The notes under the pieces are model-generated. The model saw nothing but the letters and a program-made list of their open reading frames with translations, searched no databases and was not told the DNA's origin. Shown piece after piece: positions 29,051 through 36,848 of a stretch of DNA of 39,083 nt. This DNA comes from a virus. A program made the translations under genes and the position numbers. Every line of letters begins with the position of its first letter. Positions within the stretch are counted from its first letter, which is position 1. The stretch is from IMG/VR virus record IMGVR_UViG_3300025087_000192, positions 1 to 39,083 of that record, one strand, 5' to 3'.

Positions 29051-30265
29051 ATGGCAGGCGAATTTCAAGCTACATTAGCAAGCGGTATGGAGGCAGGACG
29101 TGACCCTGTTGAGGAGAAGCGTCAACTGCTTCGTTTAGAACAGCAACAAGAGTCAAAGAAGCAACAGGCTCAACAGCAGTTTGCTCATAACTTTCTTAAA
29201 CAATTTGGAATTGTAAAAGAGAAAGATATTGAGCCGTCTGCGTCGGAATTAGAAGAATCGCTCAAGTCCTTCGGACAGAAGAACGGGTCAGAAGTAAAGT
29301 TTAATATTGCTCCTGATTCTTCTGAGGAACAGAAGGTCGCCTTTCTTAAACAATTACACAGTGCGTATAAAATCCCTGTTCCAAAAGGTAGAAGCGAAAC
29401 GGTGTTTGATGAAAAAGCGGCGAAAGGTCTTGAGGTAAGTTTATCTAGTTCTGGTGAGGCAAGCCTTAAGTCAAAAGAGAATGAATTATCAGCTGAAGAT
29501 GCCGCTGAAAAATTAACACGGGCAATGGGAATAGCCCCGAAAGGATATAAGCCAACAGTAAGCACGAAAGGCGGTGTTGGATACAAGCCCGAGAGTGAAG
29601 ATATCGGTATATACACCTTGAATCCAATTACTGGGGATGTGGAGCAAAAAGCCTCTGTTCCTTATGGTAGCAAGACGTATAAAGCCGTTATGACACCGGA
29701 ACAGATTAAAGAGCGTTCTTATTCAGAAGCACAGGGGAAGGCTATCGGTAAAAACATTGAAACATCTGACAAGTTAGCGTCGGCGGTTAAACGTTTAGAG
29801 ATAATAAACTCGCAATTTAAAAAAGCATTACCTTCAGGCGATAAAACGCCATTAGAACAGCGCATTTCTGGGGCAACGTCTTCTTGGGCGGCAAAGGCAG
29901 GGCTGATTGATAATAAAGAACTTGTTGCACTTCAGAAGAATATTAGACCAATGGCTATAAACATGATTCGGGCTTTTGGGGAGGTCGGGAATCTTTCCGA
30001 ATCAGAACAGAAAGGCGCAATAGACGTTGTTGAGCAATCCGGGCTCACAGATGATGAGCGGATTGCGGCTACTAAGCAATTCATTGAATTTGCTTTAGCT
30101 GGGGCAAGTCCTGAAGGAATTAAACATTTGAGGTCAAGAAAAGACATTCAAGGAATATTGGATGCTTTTGGTGTTGAGTTGCCGAATTATGGTGATGAAG
30201 AATCTGTTGCTCCAAAAGGGGCGGCGAAAGTAACGGATTACAAGTCAATATATGGATTGAAATAA
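29051..30265 (+). CDS. Ejection/internal virion protein 2 (probable)
   Basis: Four hundred and four residues from ATG 29051 behind GGAGG. The N-terminus is a Gln-rich helix (LLRLEQQQESKKQQAQQQF), then mixed Ser/Lys-rich sequence and helices in the C-terminal third (NIRPMAINMIRAFGEVGNLS). The second of three adjacent large, low-complexity proteins; a DNA-ejection role is inferred. Confidence 0.65.
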   Translation: MAGEFQATLASGMEAGRDPVEEKRQLLRLEQQQESKKQQAQQQFAHNFLKQFGIVKEKDIEPSASELEESLKSFGQKNGSEVKFNIAPDSSEEQKVAFLKQLHSAYKIPVPKGRSETVFDEKAAKGLEVSLSSSGEASLKSKENELSAEDAAEKLTRAMGIAPKGYKPTVSTKGGVGYKPESEDIGIYTLNPITGDVEQKASVPYGSKTYKAVMTPEQIKERSYSEAQGKAIGKNIETSDKLASAVKRLEIINSQFKKALPSGDKTPLEQRISGATSSWAAKAGLIDNKELVALQKNIRPMAINMIRAFGEVGNLSESEQKGAIDVVEQSGLTDDERIAATKQFIEFALAGASPEGIKHLRSRKDIQGILDAFGVELPNYGDEESVAPKGAAKVTDYKSIYGLK

Positions 30266-30266
30266 T

Positions 30267-31841
30267 ATGGCAGACCTAGCCCGCATTAAAGAGAATGTTG
30301 CCAAAATGGCATCAATGAACGCCCCCGTAGAAGATATTGACGGGTATATCGCTTCTGAAGGCACTACAGTTGACGCTATTAAGGCGTTTAAGCCACAAAT
30401 GTTCGCAACCGAAGCCGAAGGTCGCCAAGCGTCTGAAGTAGCATTTAAAGAGCAAAAGAGGCTTCAGGGCGAGGCTTCTCCGCTGGCGGTCGCTGGCAAA
30501 GGCTTGGCAAATACTGGCAAGGAAATTGTCGGTGGAATAAACACAGCCCTGAATACCGCTACGGCAGGGGCAACTGACATTCCTTATCAAATGGCTGGAA
30601 CAACGAATGTCCCGGCTGAAACAGGAGATATTGCTAAAGGCGCAGGAATGGGTCTTGGAATGGTTGGCGGGATCCCCGGTGCGGTCGCTAAAGGTGCAGG
30701 AGCTATGCTTGCCAATACTGGTCTTTGGAAAGCACCGGGTCAATATATGGCTATGGGTCGTGAGTTAAAGGCATTACAGGCTCAATATGGCAAGACAGCC
30801 GAAGGCGTTAAAGTACCAATGACAAGGCTTGCAGACCATATTGGGGAAGCCGTCGTCAAGGCAAAAGACAAATTGGGGAATTTCAAGAAAGAAATTGATA
30901 ACGCCATATTCTCTGAATCAGAAAAAGCGGCTTCTTTTGTTCATTCTAAATTACCTCCGTTTTTCAAAAAGGCTTCTAAAGAATATGGAGATAGACTTGA
31001 AGAAATTGCTCAGTTTGCTGATGAAACAGGAAAAATCACAAGAAAAGAAGCGCATGAATTTGTTTCTGGTATAAAGCAAGAAGCTATATCTAAACAACTG
31101 GATATTGGTAAAGCATACGACAAGGTTGACGAAATATTAAAAGGCTATCCACTAGAAGGAGAACCTTCAATTATTCTTTCTGAAAAAGGAACAAAGACTA
31201 TTCAAGATTTATCACAAGATTTAATACCGTTTAAAGATTTTAATGCTTCCATCCGTGAAGTAATGAAAAAAACAGGAGCTACCTTTAAATCTGGACAGAG
31301 AGTTTCCCCCGAAGATTTAGCCGCCATGATTACTAAAGAACATTATGGTCAATTTCTTGAAAGCAAAGTGTCGTCGGAAGTCGCTCAATCTCTCAAACAG
31401 CTTAATGCCGACTACAAACCCATTGCACAGGCAAGACAAGAAGCCGGACGCATATTTAATCCATATTTAGAGTTTAAAGAAGGACAGGGTTCGTCTTGGT
31501 TAGCAAAGGTAGCGGAAAATACTGCAAAGAAAGACTTATCTATTGGAGAACAAAAACTGTTATCTCTTCTCGAAGAAGGCAATGCAATGGGCGAAGGCGT
31601 GGGTGATGTTACGTCAACCATTCGTGCTTTAGGTAAACAGAAGGCAAGTACCGTAAAAGACATTGAGAATACGGTTAATGATTTGGTTATGAAGCAGAAC
31701 AAGGTCAAGGATTATGAAGCGACACGGGCATCAATGAATAAGAAGGTTGGATGGGCTTTGGGGATACTTGGAATTGGTGGGTTAGGTGGAGCAAGCCAAG
31801 TATATAGAGCAGGTCGTCAGGCAACTGAATTTACCAGATGA
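30267..31841 (+). CDS. Ejection/internal virion protein 3 with membrane-active segment
   Basis: Five hundred and twenty-four residues starting one base after the previous stop. Around residues 65-165 it is rich in Gly/Ala (GKGLANTGKEIVGGINTALN, AKGAGMGLGMVGGIPGAVAK), like the membrane-inserting part of ejection proteins. The middle is helical and charged, and the C-terminus has a hydrophobic GWALGILGIGGLGGAS segment. Confidence 0.7.
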   Translation: MADLARIKENVAKMASMNAPVEDIDGYIASEGTTVDAIKAFKPQMFATEAEGRQASEVAFKEQKRLQGEASPLAVAGKGLANTGKEIVGGINTALNTATAGATDIPYQMAGTTNVPAETGDIAKGAGMGLGMVGGIPGAVAKGAGAMLANTGLWKAPGQYMAMGRELKALQAQYGKTAEGVKVPMTRLADHIGEAVVKAKDKLGNFKKEIDNAIFSESEKAASFVHSKLPPFFKKASKEYGDRLEEIAQFADETGKITRKEAHEFVSGIKQEAISKQLDIGKAYDKVDEILKGYPLEGEPSIILSEKGTKTIQDLSQDLIPFKDFNASIREVMKKTGATFKSGQRVSPEDLAAMITKEHYGQFLESKVSSEVAQSLKQLNADYKPIAQARQEAGRIFNPYLEFKEGQGSSWLAKVAENTAKKDLSIGEQKLLSLLEEGNAMGEGVGDVTSTIRALGKQKASTVKDIENTVNDLVMKQNKVKDYEATRASMNKKVGWALGILGIGGLGGASQVYRAGRQATEFTR

Positions 31842-31881
31842 CTAGCGATTTGAAACAATTATTAAAAGACCGAGTAAGAAT

Positions 31882-31947
31882 ATGGCTAACCACATATCGT
31901 TCCTTTCAGTTAATAAAAGCATACCACAAAAGGTTGACAATGTATAA
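31882..31947 (+). CDS. Possible 21-residue microprotein
   Basis: ATG 31882 to TAA 31947, overlapping the next gene start (ATGTATAA). The product MANHISFLSVNKSIPQ... has ordinary composition. The main rival is that 31838-31939 codes an N-terminal extension of the following protein. Confidence 0.25.
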   Translation: MANHISFLSVNKSIPQKVDNV

Positions 31948-33688
31948 AAACATTTGGATATGGTTAAAATCTAGGACAAGGTGGCTGTACCGCATTAAGA
32001 GGTCATGGATGGCTTGTGCCTTGCTTCTATGCGCTATTGGGGTTAATGCCGATCCGATCAGGTACGAGAACGCACCATTGAATATTTCTGATGGAACAAC
32101 GAGTGTCTATCCGTATCAGTTTAATGTGCCGAGTGGGTCATTGACTGATAATAGCGACGGGACAGCTACCCTTAACATTGACTCAGAGATTTACAGTAAC
32201 TCCGGCTGGACAGCCTCAACAGGTCAAACGGTATCGACGCTCAACGTCGGCATCGGCACAACAATTCCAACCCGTAAATTAGACGTAGTCGGAACAGCAA
32301 CCATCTCCGGGGCTGTCGGGCTTGGAACGACTACGGTAACGGGGAATGTTTTTGTTAGTGGGAATGTTGGGATAGGGACGACAGTTCCAGCGTATAAAAT
32401 AGAGTCTACTTCTGGTGATATTGCCTTCAACACGGGCGGGTTTATTTCTGCCACAGGTGGGACGATCACAACTTCTGGAAGTAAGACTATCCATACCTTC
32501 AATGACTCTGGAACATTTACAGTTTCTACTGCGACTACGGTTGAGTATCTTGTAATTGGAGGTGGCGGTGGCGGCGGAAGTCTTATTGCTGGCGGTGGTG
32601 GTGCTGGTGGATACAGGGAAGGCGTTTTATCAATAGCCGCGGGAACACACGATATTACTGTCGGTGCAGGTGGTATTGCAGTTACTGGTGGGGCAGCGGG
32701 GGTCACTGGAAATGATGGCAATCCTTCGATATTTAGCACAATAACATCCGGAGGCGGTGGTGGCGGTGGTACATACAATAATGTGGCAGGTAGAAACGGT
32801 GGTTCGGCTGGCGGCGGTGGTGGGGCAGAAGGTTCAGGCACTGGATGTTCAGCGGCTGGTGGAACGGCATCTCCGGCAGGACAAGGAAATAACGGCGGTT
32901 GCGGTGGAGCTAAGCCGAGCGGTGTATATCAAGGCGGTGGCGGTGGTGGTGGTGCTGGTGCGGTTGGACAAGCGTTCCAGACAGTTAATGGAGGTAACGG
33001 CGGTACTGGTGTAACGCTATCAATAAGCGGTTCTCCTGTTTGTTATGCTGGTGGTGGTGGTGCTAGTGCCACTGGAGTAGGGACATTTGGAACGGCTACT
33101 TGCGGAGGTGGCGCAGGTGCGGTTGGCGGTAATTCAGGCACAAATGGAACAGCAAATACCGGAGGCGGTGGCGGTGGCGTATCGGGCGGTACGTCAGGAG
33201 CTGGCGGAAAAGGCGTTGTAATAATCCGTTATTTAACACAAACACCAGACACCTCGTCTGCCATGACCCTGAAAAGCGGGAAGCTAGGCGTTGGTACAGG
33301 GTCACAATTATCCAAAGTCGGAGTGAATGGCGGAGTATCCGTTGGAAGCTCTTATTCTGGAATTCTTGCCCCTACTGATGGGTTGATAGTACAGGGTAAT
33401 GTCGGCATTGGCACGGCAATACCGGGCGCAACGTTACAGGTTGGTTCGGGCACAATCTCAGGTACGATGGCTTCGTCAAGTGCGCATATTCAGGGCGATC
33501 TTGAGATAGATGGAACACTTTATAGCGGTGGGACAACATTTGGCTTTCGCGTAGCAACAGCCGCAAATCAGGCGTGTACTACAACCTGTGTTCGTGGATG
33601 TGTTTTAGGTCAGGATACGGCGGCATTAACCTATGCGATAGTGGCTTGTTCAAGTGCGGCTGCAGATATTTGTCTCTGTTCAAAATAA
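31940..33688 (+). CDS. Glycine-rich adhesin/fiber with signal peptide and Cys-rich end
   Basis: Five hundred and eighty-two residues from ATG 31940 (AAAAGG site); the frame is open back to 31838. The export signal has a long basic n-region and core MACALLLCAIGVNA, then DPIRY. Fiber repeats follow (NVGIGTTVPAYKIES, LNVGIGTTIPTRKLDV), then about 250 residues with many Gly runs (VIGGGGGGGSLIAGGGGAGG), as in polyglycine receptor-binding domains of T-even adhesins. Another GNVGIGTAIPGATLQVG repeat precedes a C-terminal domain with six Cys (ACTTTCVRGCVLG...CLC), suggesting disulfides. Likely the receptor-binding adhesin. Confidence 0.78.
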   Translation: MYKNIWIWLKSRTRWLYRIKRSWMACALLLCAIGVNADPIRYENAPLNISDGTTSVYPYQFNVPSGSLTDNSDGTATLNIDSEIYSNSGWTASTGQTVSTLNVGIGTTIPTRKLDVVGTATISGAVGLGTTTVTGNVFVSGNVGIGTTVPAYKIESTSGDIAFNTGGFISATGGTITTSGSKTIHTFNDSGTFTVSTATTVEYLVIGGGGGGGSLIAGGGGAGGYREGVLSIAAGTHDITVGAGGIAVTGGAAGVTGNDGNPSIFSTITSGGGGGGGTYNNVAGRNGGSAGGGGGAEGSGTGCSAAGGTASPAGQGNNGGCGGAKPSGVYQGGGGGGGAGAVGQAFQTVNGGNGGTGVTLSISGSPVCYAGGGGASATGVGTFGTATCGGGAGAVGGNSGTNGTANTGGGGGGVSGGTSGAGGKGVVIIRYLTQTPDTSSAMTLKSGKLGVGTGSQLSKVGVNGGVSVGSSYSGILAPTDGLIVQGNVGIGTAIPGATLQVGSGTISGTMASSSAHIQGDLEIDGTLYSGGTTFGFRVATAANQACTTTCVRGCVLGQDTAALTYAIVACSSAAADICLCSK

Positions 33689-33696
33689 GGAGATTT

Positions 33697-33984
33697 ATGA
33701 AATACGTTATCTTGTTTGTGATGTTTTTAATTCCGTCGGTTTGCTTCGCAGATTTACAGGCTGATTTAGATGCGGCGAACATCAAAGTCCTACGCACACA
33801 GCTTGAGTTAATAAAGACGCAGGAAGCCGTGGCTCAACAGCAAAGGGAAAAAGAAGTAGCACTGTCTGAAATTGAAGATTTGCGTTTGCAGTTATCGGGA
33901 ACTAATGAACAAGAAAAAATATCCCCGGTTAATATGGAAATGTCATGCGGGACAACAATATCTTGTGACACGACGGTGAAATAA
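33697..33984 (+). CDS. Secreted coiled-coil protein
   Basis: Ninety-five residues from ATG 33697 (AAGGAG site). Signal peptide MKYVILFVMFLIPSVCFA then DLQAD. The rest is a coiled coil (about 20-68, KVLRTQLELIKTQEAVAQQQ) with a two-Cys tail (MSCGTTISCD). A periplasmic role near the lysis genes is possible, for instance spanin-like, but there is no lipobox. Unrecognised family. Confidence 0.6.
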   Translation: MKYVILFVMFLIPSVCFADLQADLDAANIKVLRTQLELIKTQEAVAQQQREKEVALSEIEDLRLQLSGTNEQEKISPVNMEMSCGTTISCDTTVK

Positions 33985-34220
33985 TGTTTATCGCACCGCC
34001 TATATATTATGACGTTCAATCTTTTGACAGGAGCAAGCAATATGCCGTTATCGGAGAGGCAACGACACGAAAAGAAGCAGAAGATCTTATCAAGTCTAAA
34101 GGCTTTTCAGACGACCAGTGCTTTGCTAGTCGTGACGATCAACAGGGATTTTTTCGGGCTATTTGCGAAGTCAATAGGGTGACGAGTTATCCGAATAAGG
34201 AGAAGCCAATTGAGCATTGA
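33984..34220 (+). CDS. Hypothetical 78-residue protein
   Basis: Starts as TAATG with the previous stop. The sequence SKQYAVIGEATTRKEAEDLI then GFSDDQCFASR suggests a small alpha/beta fold. No family recognised. First gene of the rightmost cassette of membrane and small proteins. Confidence 0.55.
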   Translation: MFIAPPIYYDVQSFDRSKQYAVIGEATTRKEAEDLIKSKGFSDDQCFASRDDQQGFFRAICEVNRVTSYPNKEKPIEH

Positions 34221-34419
34221 AACTAAACCTATAGCAGTGTCCGGCGGTGTTATTCTGTCGCTTATTTTTTCAACATGGGTTTTAATTACGGTTGTTCTTG
34301 TTTGTTACGCTGAACGCATGACAGAATATAGAATGCGGATTGAAAGGCTTGAGGATGAGAGCATGGGGATAAATATGCCTGTAACACAGACAATTAAAGA
34401 CGTTCTAACCAATAAATAG
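34210..34419 (+). CDS. Single-pass membrane protein
   Basis: Sixty-nine residues with TTG start overlapping the previous gene. One membrane span (AVSGGVILSLIFSTWVLITV, about 9-32) and a helical C-terminus (YRMRIERLEDESMG). Lysis-region membrane protein of unknown type. Confidence 0.55.
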   Translation: MSIETKPIAVSGGVILSLIFSTWVLITVVLVCYAERMTEYRMRIERLEDESMGINMPVTQTIKDVLTNK

Positions 34420-34429
34420 GGGGTTCACT

Positions 34430-34492
34430 ATGAAAAGTAAGCGAGGCTCAACGAGAGGATCTTCGAGAGGGTCTAAACGTGGAACACGATAA
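34430..34492 (+). CDS. 20-residue Ser/Arg/Gly-rich microprotein
   Basis: ATG 34430 behind TAGGGGGTTCAC. It alternates S/T-R-G (begins MKSKRGST) and has no acidic residue. Overlaps the next gene by 14 bases. Compare 17769-17843. Could be a nucleic-acid-binding peptide; translation is unproven. Confidence 0.4.
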   Translation: MKSKRGSTRGSSRGSKRGTR

Positions 34493-34862
34493 TACTCCTC
34501 AACAAGCTGTTGGATACGACCGCAGACTGGCGGAGTATATATCTGAATTCGGGTTTACTCCGGCTATGTTCTTGGCTGAATCAAGAAGGCATAAAGAGCA
34601 TATTGATGGTATTAGATCAGACATCAAAGATATGGTAAAAAAGGTTGATGTCTTGAATGAGGCGATATTAAGACTCCCATGTGATAAGCACGAAGGCGCA
34701 AGAATGGTTCTTGAAACACGGGTTGAGGCTTTAGAGAATAAACCAAAGGAAGATATGAGAATTGTTTACATCTCAATGCTTGGGTGTGGAGCAATAGGCG
34801 GGCTTATTGTTTCTGGAGTTTTAAAGCTCGGAGAATTAGTAAAACAGGCGATAGGTTTATAA
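34479..34862 (+). CDS. XhlA-like membrane protein
   Basis: One hundred and twenty-seven residues, GTG start. Helical N-terminal part with a coiled coil (GIRSDIKDMVKKVDVLNEAI, then RVEALENKP) and a C-terminal membrane segment (YISMLGCGAIGGLIVSGVL). This coiled coil plus C-terminal span layout resembles haemolysin XhlA-type phage proteins next to holins. The match is by architecture only. Confidence 0.55.
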   Translation: MEHDNTPQQAVGYDRRLAEYISEFGFTPAMFLAESRRHKEHIDGIRSDIKDMVKKVDVLNEAILRLPCDKHEGARMVLETRVEALENKPKEDMRIVYISMLGCGAIGGLIVSGVLKLGELVKQAIGL

Positions 34863-34888
34863 GGATGTTGCCACAGAAAGGGACTGAT

Positions 34889-35062
34889 ATGGTTCGTCAC
34901 GATCTTCAACAGGACGTTATAGCGGCGTATCGAGCATTACGGATGGCAAGGGTAATATGCGCTCATGCGTCAACATTGGATGAGATTAACAAGGCGGTTG
35001 ATTCAGTTTTCCAGATAGCAAATAAGCTTGGCGTTGATTTAACTATTATTGACAGGGATTAA
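34889..35062 (+). CDS. 57-residue helical protein
   Basis: ATG 34889 behind AAAGGG; an in-frame ATG at 34865 would add eight residues. Two helices (LQQDVIAAYRALRMARVIC and LDEINKAVDSVFQIANKL). Not recognised. Confidence 0.5.
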   Translation: MVRHDLQQDVIAAYRALRMARVICAHASTLDEINKAVDSVFQIANKLGVDLTIIDRD

Positions 35063-35074
35063 ACGGGGGTGGTT

Positions 35075-35254
35075 ATGGTGCAGAAACTATTGAGCGGAAG
35101 GCTGTTATTTACAGTTGCGGCGGCAGTAGTCTTCGTTCGTGGGGCATTTAACAAGAGCATCCCTGAAGAAGCCGTTGTTGCTATAATCATGTTCGTTGTT
35201 CAGGCGTACTTTAACCGTGGAGATAGGAGTTCTTCAACAAAGGGGGCGGCATGA
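35075..35254 (+). CDS. Small membrane protein, holin-like candidate
   Basis: Fifty-nine residues. Two hydrophobic stretches (LLFTVAAAVVFVRGAF and EAVVAIIMFVVQAYF) with a short basic turn and a charged tail. Size and topology fit a small class II holin. It is coupled to the next, similar gene by ATGA. Confidence 0.55.
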   Translation: MVQKLLSGRLLFTVAAAVVFVRGAFNKSIPEEAVVAIIMFVVQAYFNRGDRSSSTKGAA

Positions 35255-35424
35255 AATTCTGGCAAAAACTTTTAATTGTTGTTGTTTCAGGTGGAGCAAT
35301 ATGGGGGTTGTCTTTTTTGGCGAGCGTTAAGCCAGACATGGCTATGATGCTTGCTTCGGTTAATACGGCGATCATGGCTGTATGTAGCTATTGCACGGGG
35401 TTCCCGGCACAGAAAGAGGTCTAA
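35251..35424 (+). CDS. Two-span small membrane protein, holin-like
   Basis: Fifty-seven residues. Spans KLLIVVVSGGAIWGLSFLAS and MAMMLASVNTAIMAVCSYC are separated by a short turn with VKPD. ATG overlaps the upstream stop. With 35075-35254 it may form a holin pair. Confidence 0.6.
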   Translation: MKFWQKLLIVVVSGGAIWGLSFLASVKPDMAMMLASVNTAIMAVCSYCTGFPAQKEV

Positions 35425-35425
35425 T

Positions 35426-35632
35426 ATGTCTTGGGGAAAGTTATTCGGAAAGATTTCCGACCAATTTCAAGGAAGAATCGAACGACTTAAAAATGAGAAA
35501 GAGAGCCTTTTAAATGAAAGACAGAAAATTCTTATTAACCCTCCTACCGATAAGTCTTCTAATCGTGTTATCGCTATTGATACAAGGGTGTGCCAAATCA
35601 ACCAAGCCCTTGGAAGTAAAGCGTCCGATTGA
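35426..35632 (+). CDS. 68-residue coiled-coil protein overlapping the lipoprotein gene
   Basis: ATG 35426, one base after the holin-like stop. The helix QGRIERLKNEKESLLNERQK is a coiled coil; there is no membrane segment, so it is not a standard i-spanin. The downstream lipoprotein gene begins inside it in another frame. Function unknown. Confidence 0.55.
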   Translation: MSWGKLFGKISDQFQGRIERLKNEKESLLNERQKILINPPTDKSSNRVIAIDTRVCQINQALGSKASD

Positions 35633-35732
35633 AGTAACTTGGGGTAAGTCCGGGGAAGTGCCAGTTAATGTTTATACTGATTATGATTGGATTTTAATGA
35701 GCCGTAGCCATTTTGAGGGGACGTGTAAGTGA
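35514..35732 (+). CDS. Small lipoprotein, possible o-spanin
   Basis: Seventy-two residues. Lipoprotein signal: basic MKDRK, hydrophobic LLTLLPISLLIVLSLLIQGC with Cys26, then a Pro-containing tail (LEVKRPIEV, VPVNVY). Its start lies inside the previous gene, like Rz1 within Rz. In Gram-negative phages such lipoproteins act as outer-membrane spanins in the last lysis step. A matching membrane-anchored i-spanin is not obvious. Confidence 0.6.
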   Translation: MKDRKFLLTLLPISLLIVLSLLIQGCAKSTKPLEVKRPIEVTWGKSGEVPVNVYTDYDWILMSRSHFEGTCK

Positions 35733-36178
35733 AGGCTTTAAAAGCTATTCTAGCGTGGCTTGGCATCGTCCTGTCAGGGATGTATGGCGGTCAGAAAAAT
35801 AAAGCCGTCAGAAGATTCGGTATCCCTGCCATTTCTATTGGATTTGGGCTATCTATGGGCTGGAGATGGCAGTATTTGGCGTTTTTAGGGTTTATTCCGG
35901 TACTTATCATGGGCTATGGCGTTGACAGCGTTTTAGGTGGCTTGTTGGGGCATATAGAGTGGCTTATCAGGCTTGTTTACGCCATGTTGTTGTCGTTGCC
36001 GTTCCTGTTCTTTGGTTTGTTCCGGTGGGTAGTTGCGGCGGCACTTCTTGTCTTGGCGTTTCAGATCCACGCAGGAAGCCTTGGCGTGATCTGGGGAATG
36101 GATATATTGATCGAGGATATCGCAAGATATGGAGTCCTTGGAGGTTTGATTGTGTTTAACGTCCTCAAATCGGAGTAA
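35729..36178 (+). CDS. Polytopic membrane protein, last gene of rightward unit
   Basis: One hundred and forty-nine residues, GTG start overlapping the previous stop (GTGA). Starts KALKAILAWLGIVLSGMYGG with QKNKAVRRFGIPAISIGFG, then about four further membrane segments. Similar membrane proteins with a GGQxNKxVRRxGxP motif occur at the ends of phage lysis regions; activity unknown. Its last 14 bases overlap the convergent rusA gene. Confidence 0.65.
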   Translation: MKALKAILAWLGIVLSGMYGGQKNKAVRRFGIPAISIGFGLSMGWRWQYLAFLGFIPVLIMGYGVDSVLGGLLGHIEWLIRLVYAMLLSLPFLFFGLFRWVVAAALLVLAFQIHAGSLGVIWGMDILIEDIARYGVLGGLIVFNVLKSE

Positions 36179-36542
36179 TGGTAATCTCTGCGCCACAGGT
36201 ATCCTTATTTACTATCTGACAATCTAAAGTTAATTTTTTCACCACCTGCCAACAATCATCTTCGATTATTCCTGCTTTAACTAGCGCATCCATCACCGAT
36301 TCCGCAGAATTGCTTAAATCACGCCTTCTTTTATCTGGCATAATAAACCGTATCCAGACATGACAACTCTTTAATGGTACGGGAGTCTTATGCAATGCGA
36401 TCTGTCCACGAAGCATAATTACCGCTGTTTTTTCCCACCTGATATAATCCGAAGAAGAAATAATTATCGGACGACAACGGACTCTTATAATCTGCTTAGA
36501 ATTTTTTTTTGAAGGTATCCTGCCTTTAAGTGAGAATATCAT
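36165..36542 (-). CDS. rusA: RusA-type Holliday junction resolvase
   Basis: One hundred and twenty-five residues. RusA dimers cut four-way junctions to resolve recombination intermediates and debranch DNA for packaging. Seen: IPSKKNSKQII at the start, SSSDYIRWEKTA, and the acidic core DKRRRDLSNSAESVMDAL followed by GIIEDDCWQVV; the Asp residues there match the catalytic ones of the family. Last gene of the leftward unit. Coupled by ATGA to 36539-36742. Confidence 0.9.
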   Translation of the reverse strand: MIFSLKGRIPSKKNSKQIIRVRCRPIIISSSDYIRWEKTAVIMLRGQIALHKTPVPLKSCHVWIRFIMPDKRRRDLSNSAESVMDALVKAGIIEDDCWQVVKKLTLDCQIVNKDTCGAEITITPI

Positions 36543-36742
36543 ATCAACCCCGATTCTTCATATGTGCTAAATTCTAACCGTTGATTCTTATAAGCCTTTT
36601 TCTTACTACCTTTCAGCTTTATTGTATTCATTGACGACTTCATCACTTTCACATCGACTTCAGACTGATTCCTCTTTGGGATATTCCTCCATGCCCGGTA
36701 CATATGTTTTTGCATCTTCTTGTCAACATCGCCAAGTGTCAT
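36539..36742 (-). CDS. 67-residue basic hypothetical protein
   Basis: Starts MTLGDVDKKMQKHMYRAWRN; rich in Lys and Arg (LKGSKKKAYKNQRLEFS), ending TYEESGLI. ATGA overlap with rusA. No family recognised; DNA or RNA binding is possible from charge. Confidence 0.55.
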   Translation of the reverse strand: MTLGDVDKKMQKHMYRAWRNIPKRNQSEVDVKVMKSSMNTIKLKGSKKKAYKNQRLEFSTYEESGLI

Positions 36743-36755
36743 AATGGCCTTTCAA

Positions 36756-36848
36756 CTACAGTTTTTCAATAAATATTAAGTAATAAAGGATTTTTGCTAT
36801 AGCGTAAGCAAGGGTAAGGATTATTATCCAGCAAACGATGCTCTTCAT
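36756..36848 (-). CDS. 30-residue single-span membrane microprotein
   Basis: ATG overlaps the upstream stop as ATGA. MKSIVCWIIILTLAYAIAKI is almost wholly hydrophobic, followed by LYYLIFIEKL. Typical of phage membrane microproteins; role unknown. Confidence 0.5.
   Translation of the reverse strand: MKSIVCWIIILTLAYAIAKILYYLIFIEKL

Noticed and set aside
31838-31939. Upstream extension of the glycine-rich adhesin
   Set aside because: The ATGA overlap is attractive, but there is no ribosome site and it would put over 50 residues before the signal core. ATG 31940 has AAAAGG. I keep this as an open alternative.
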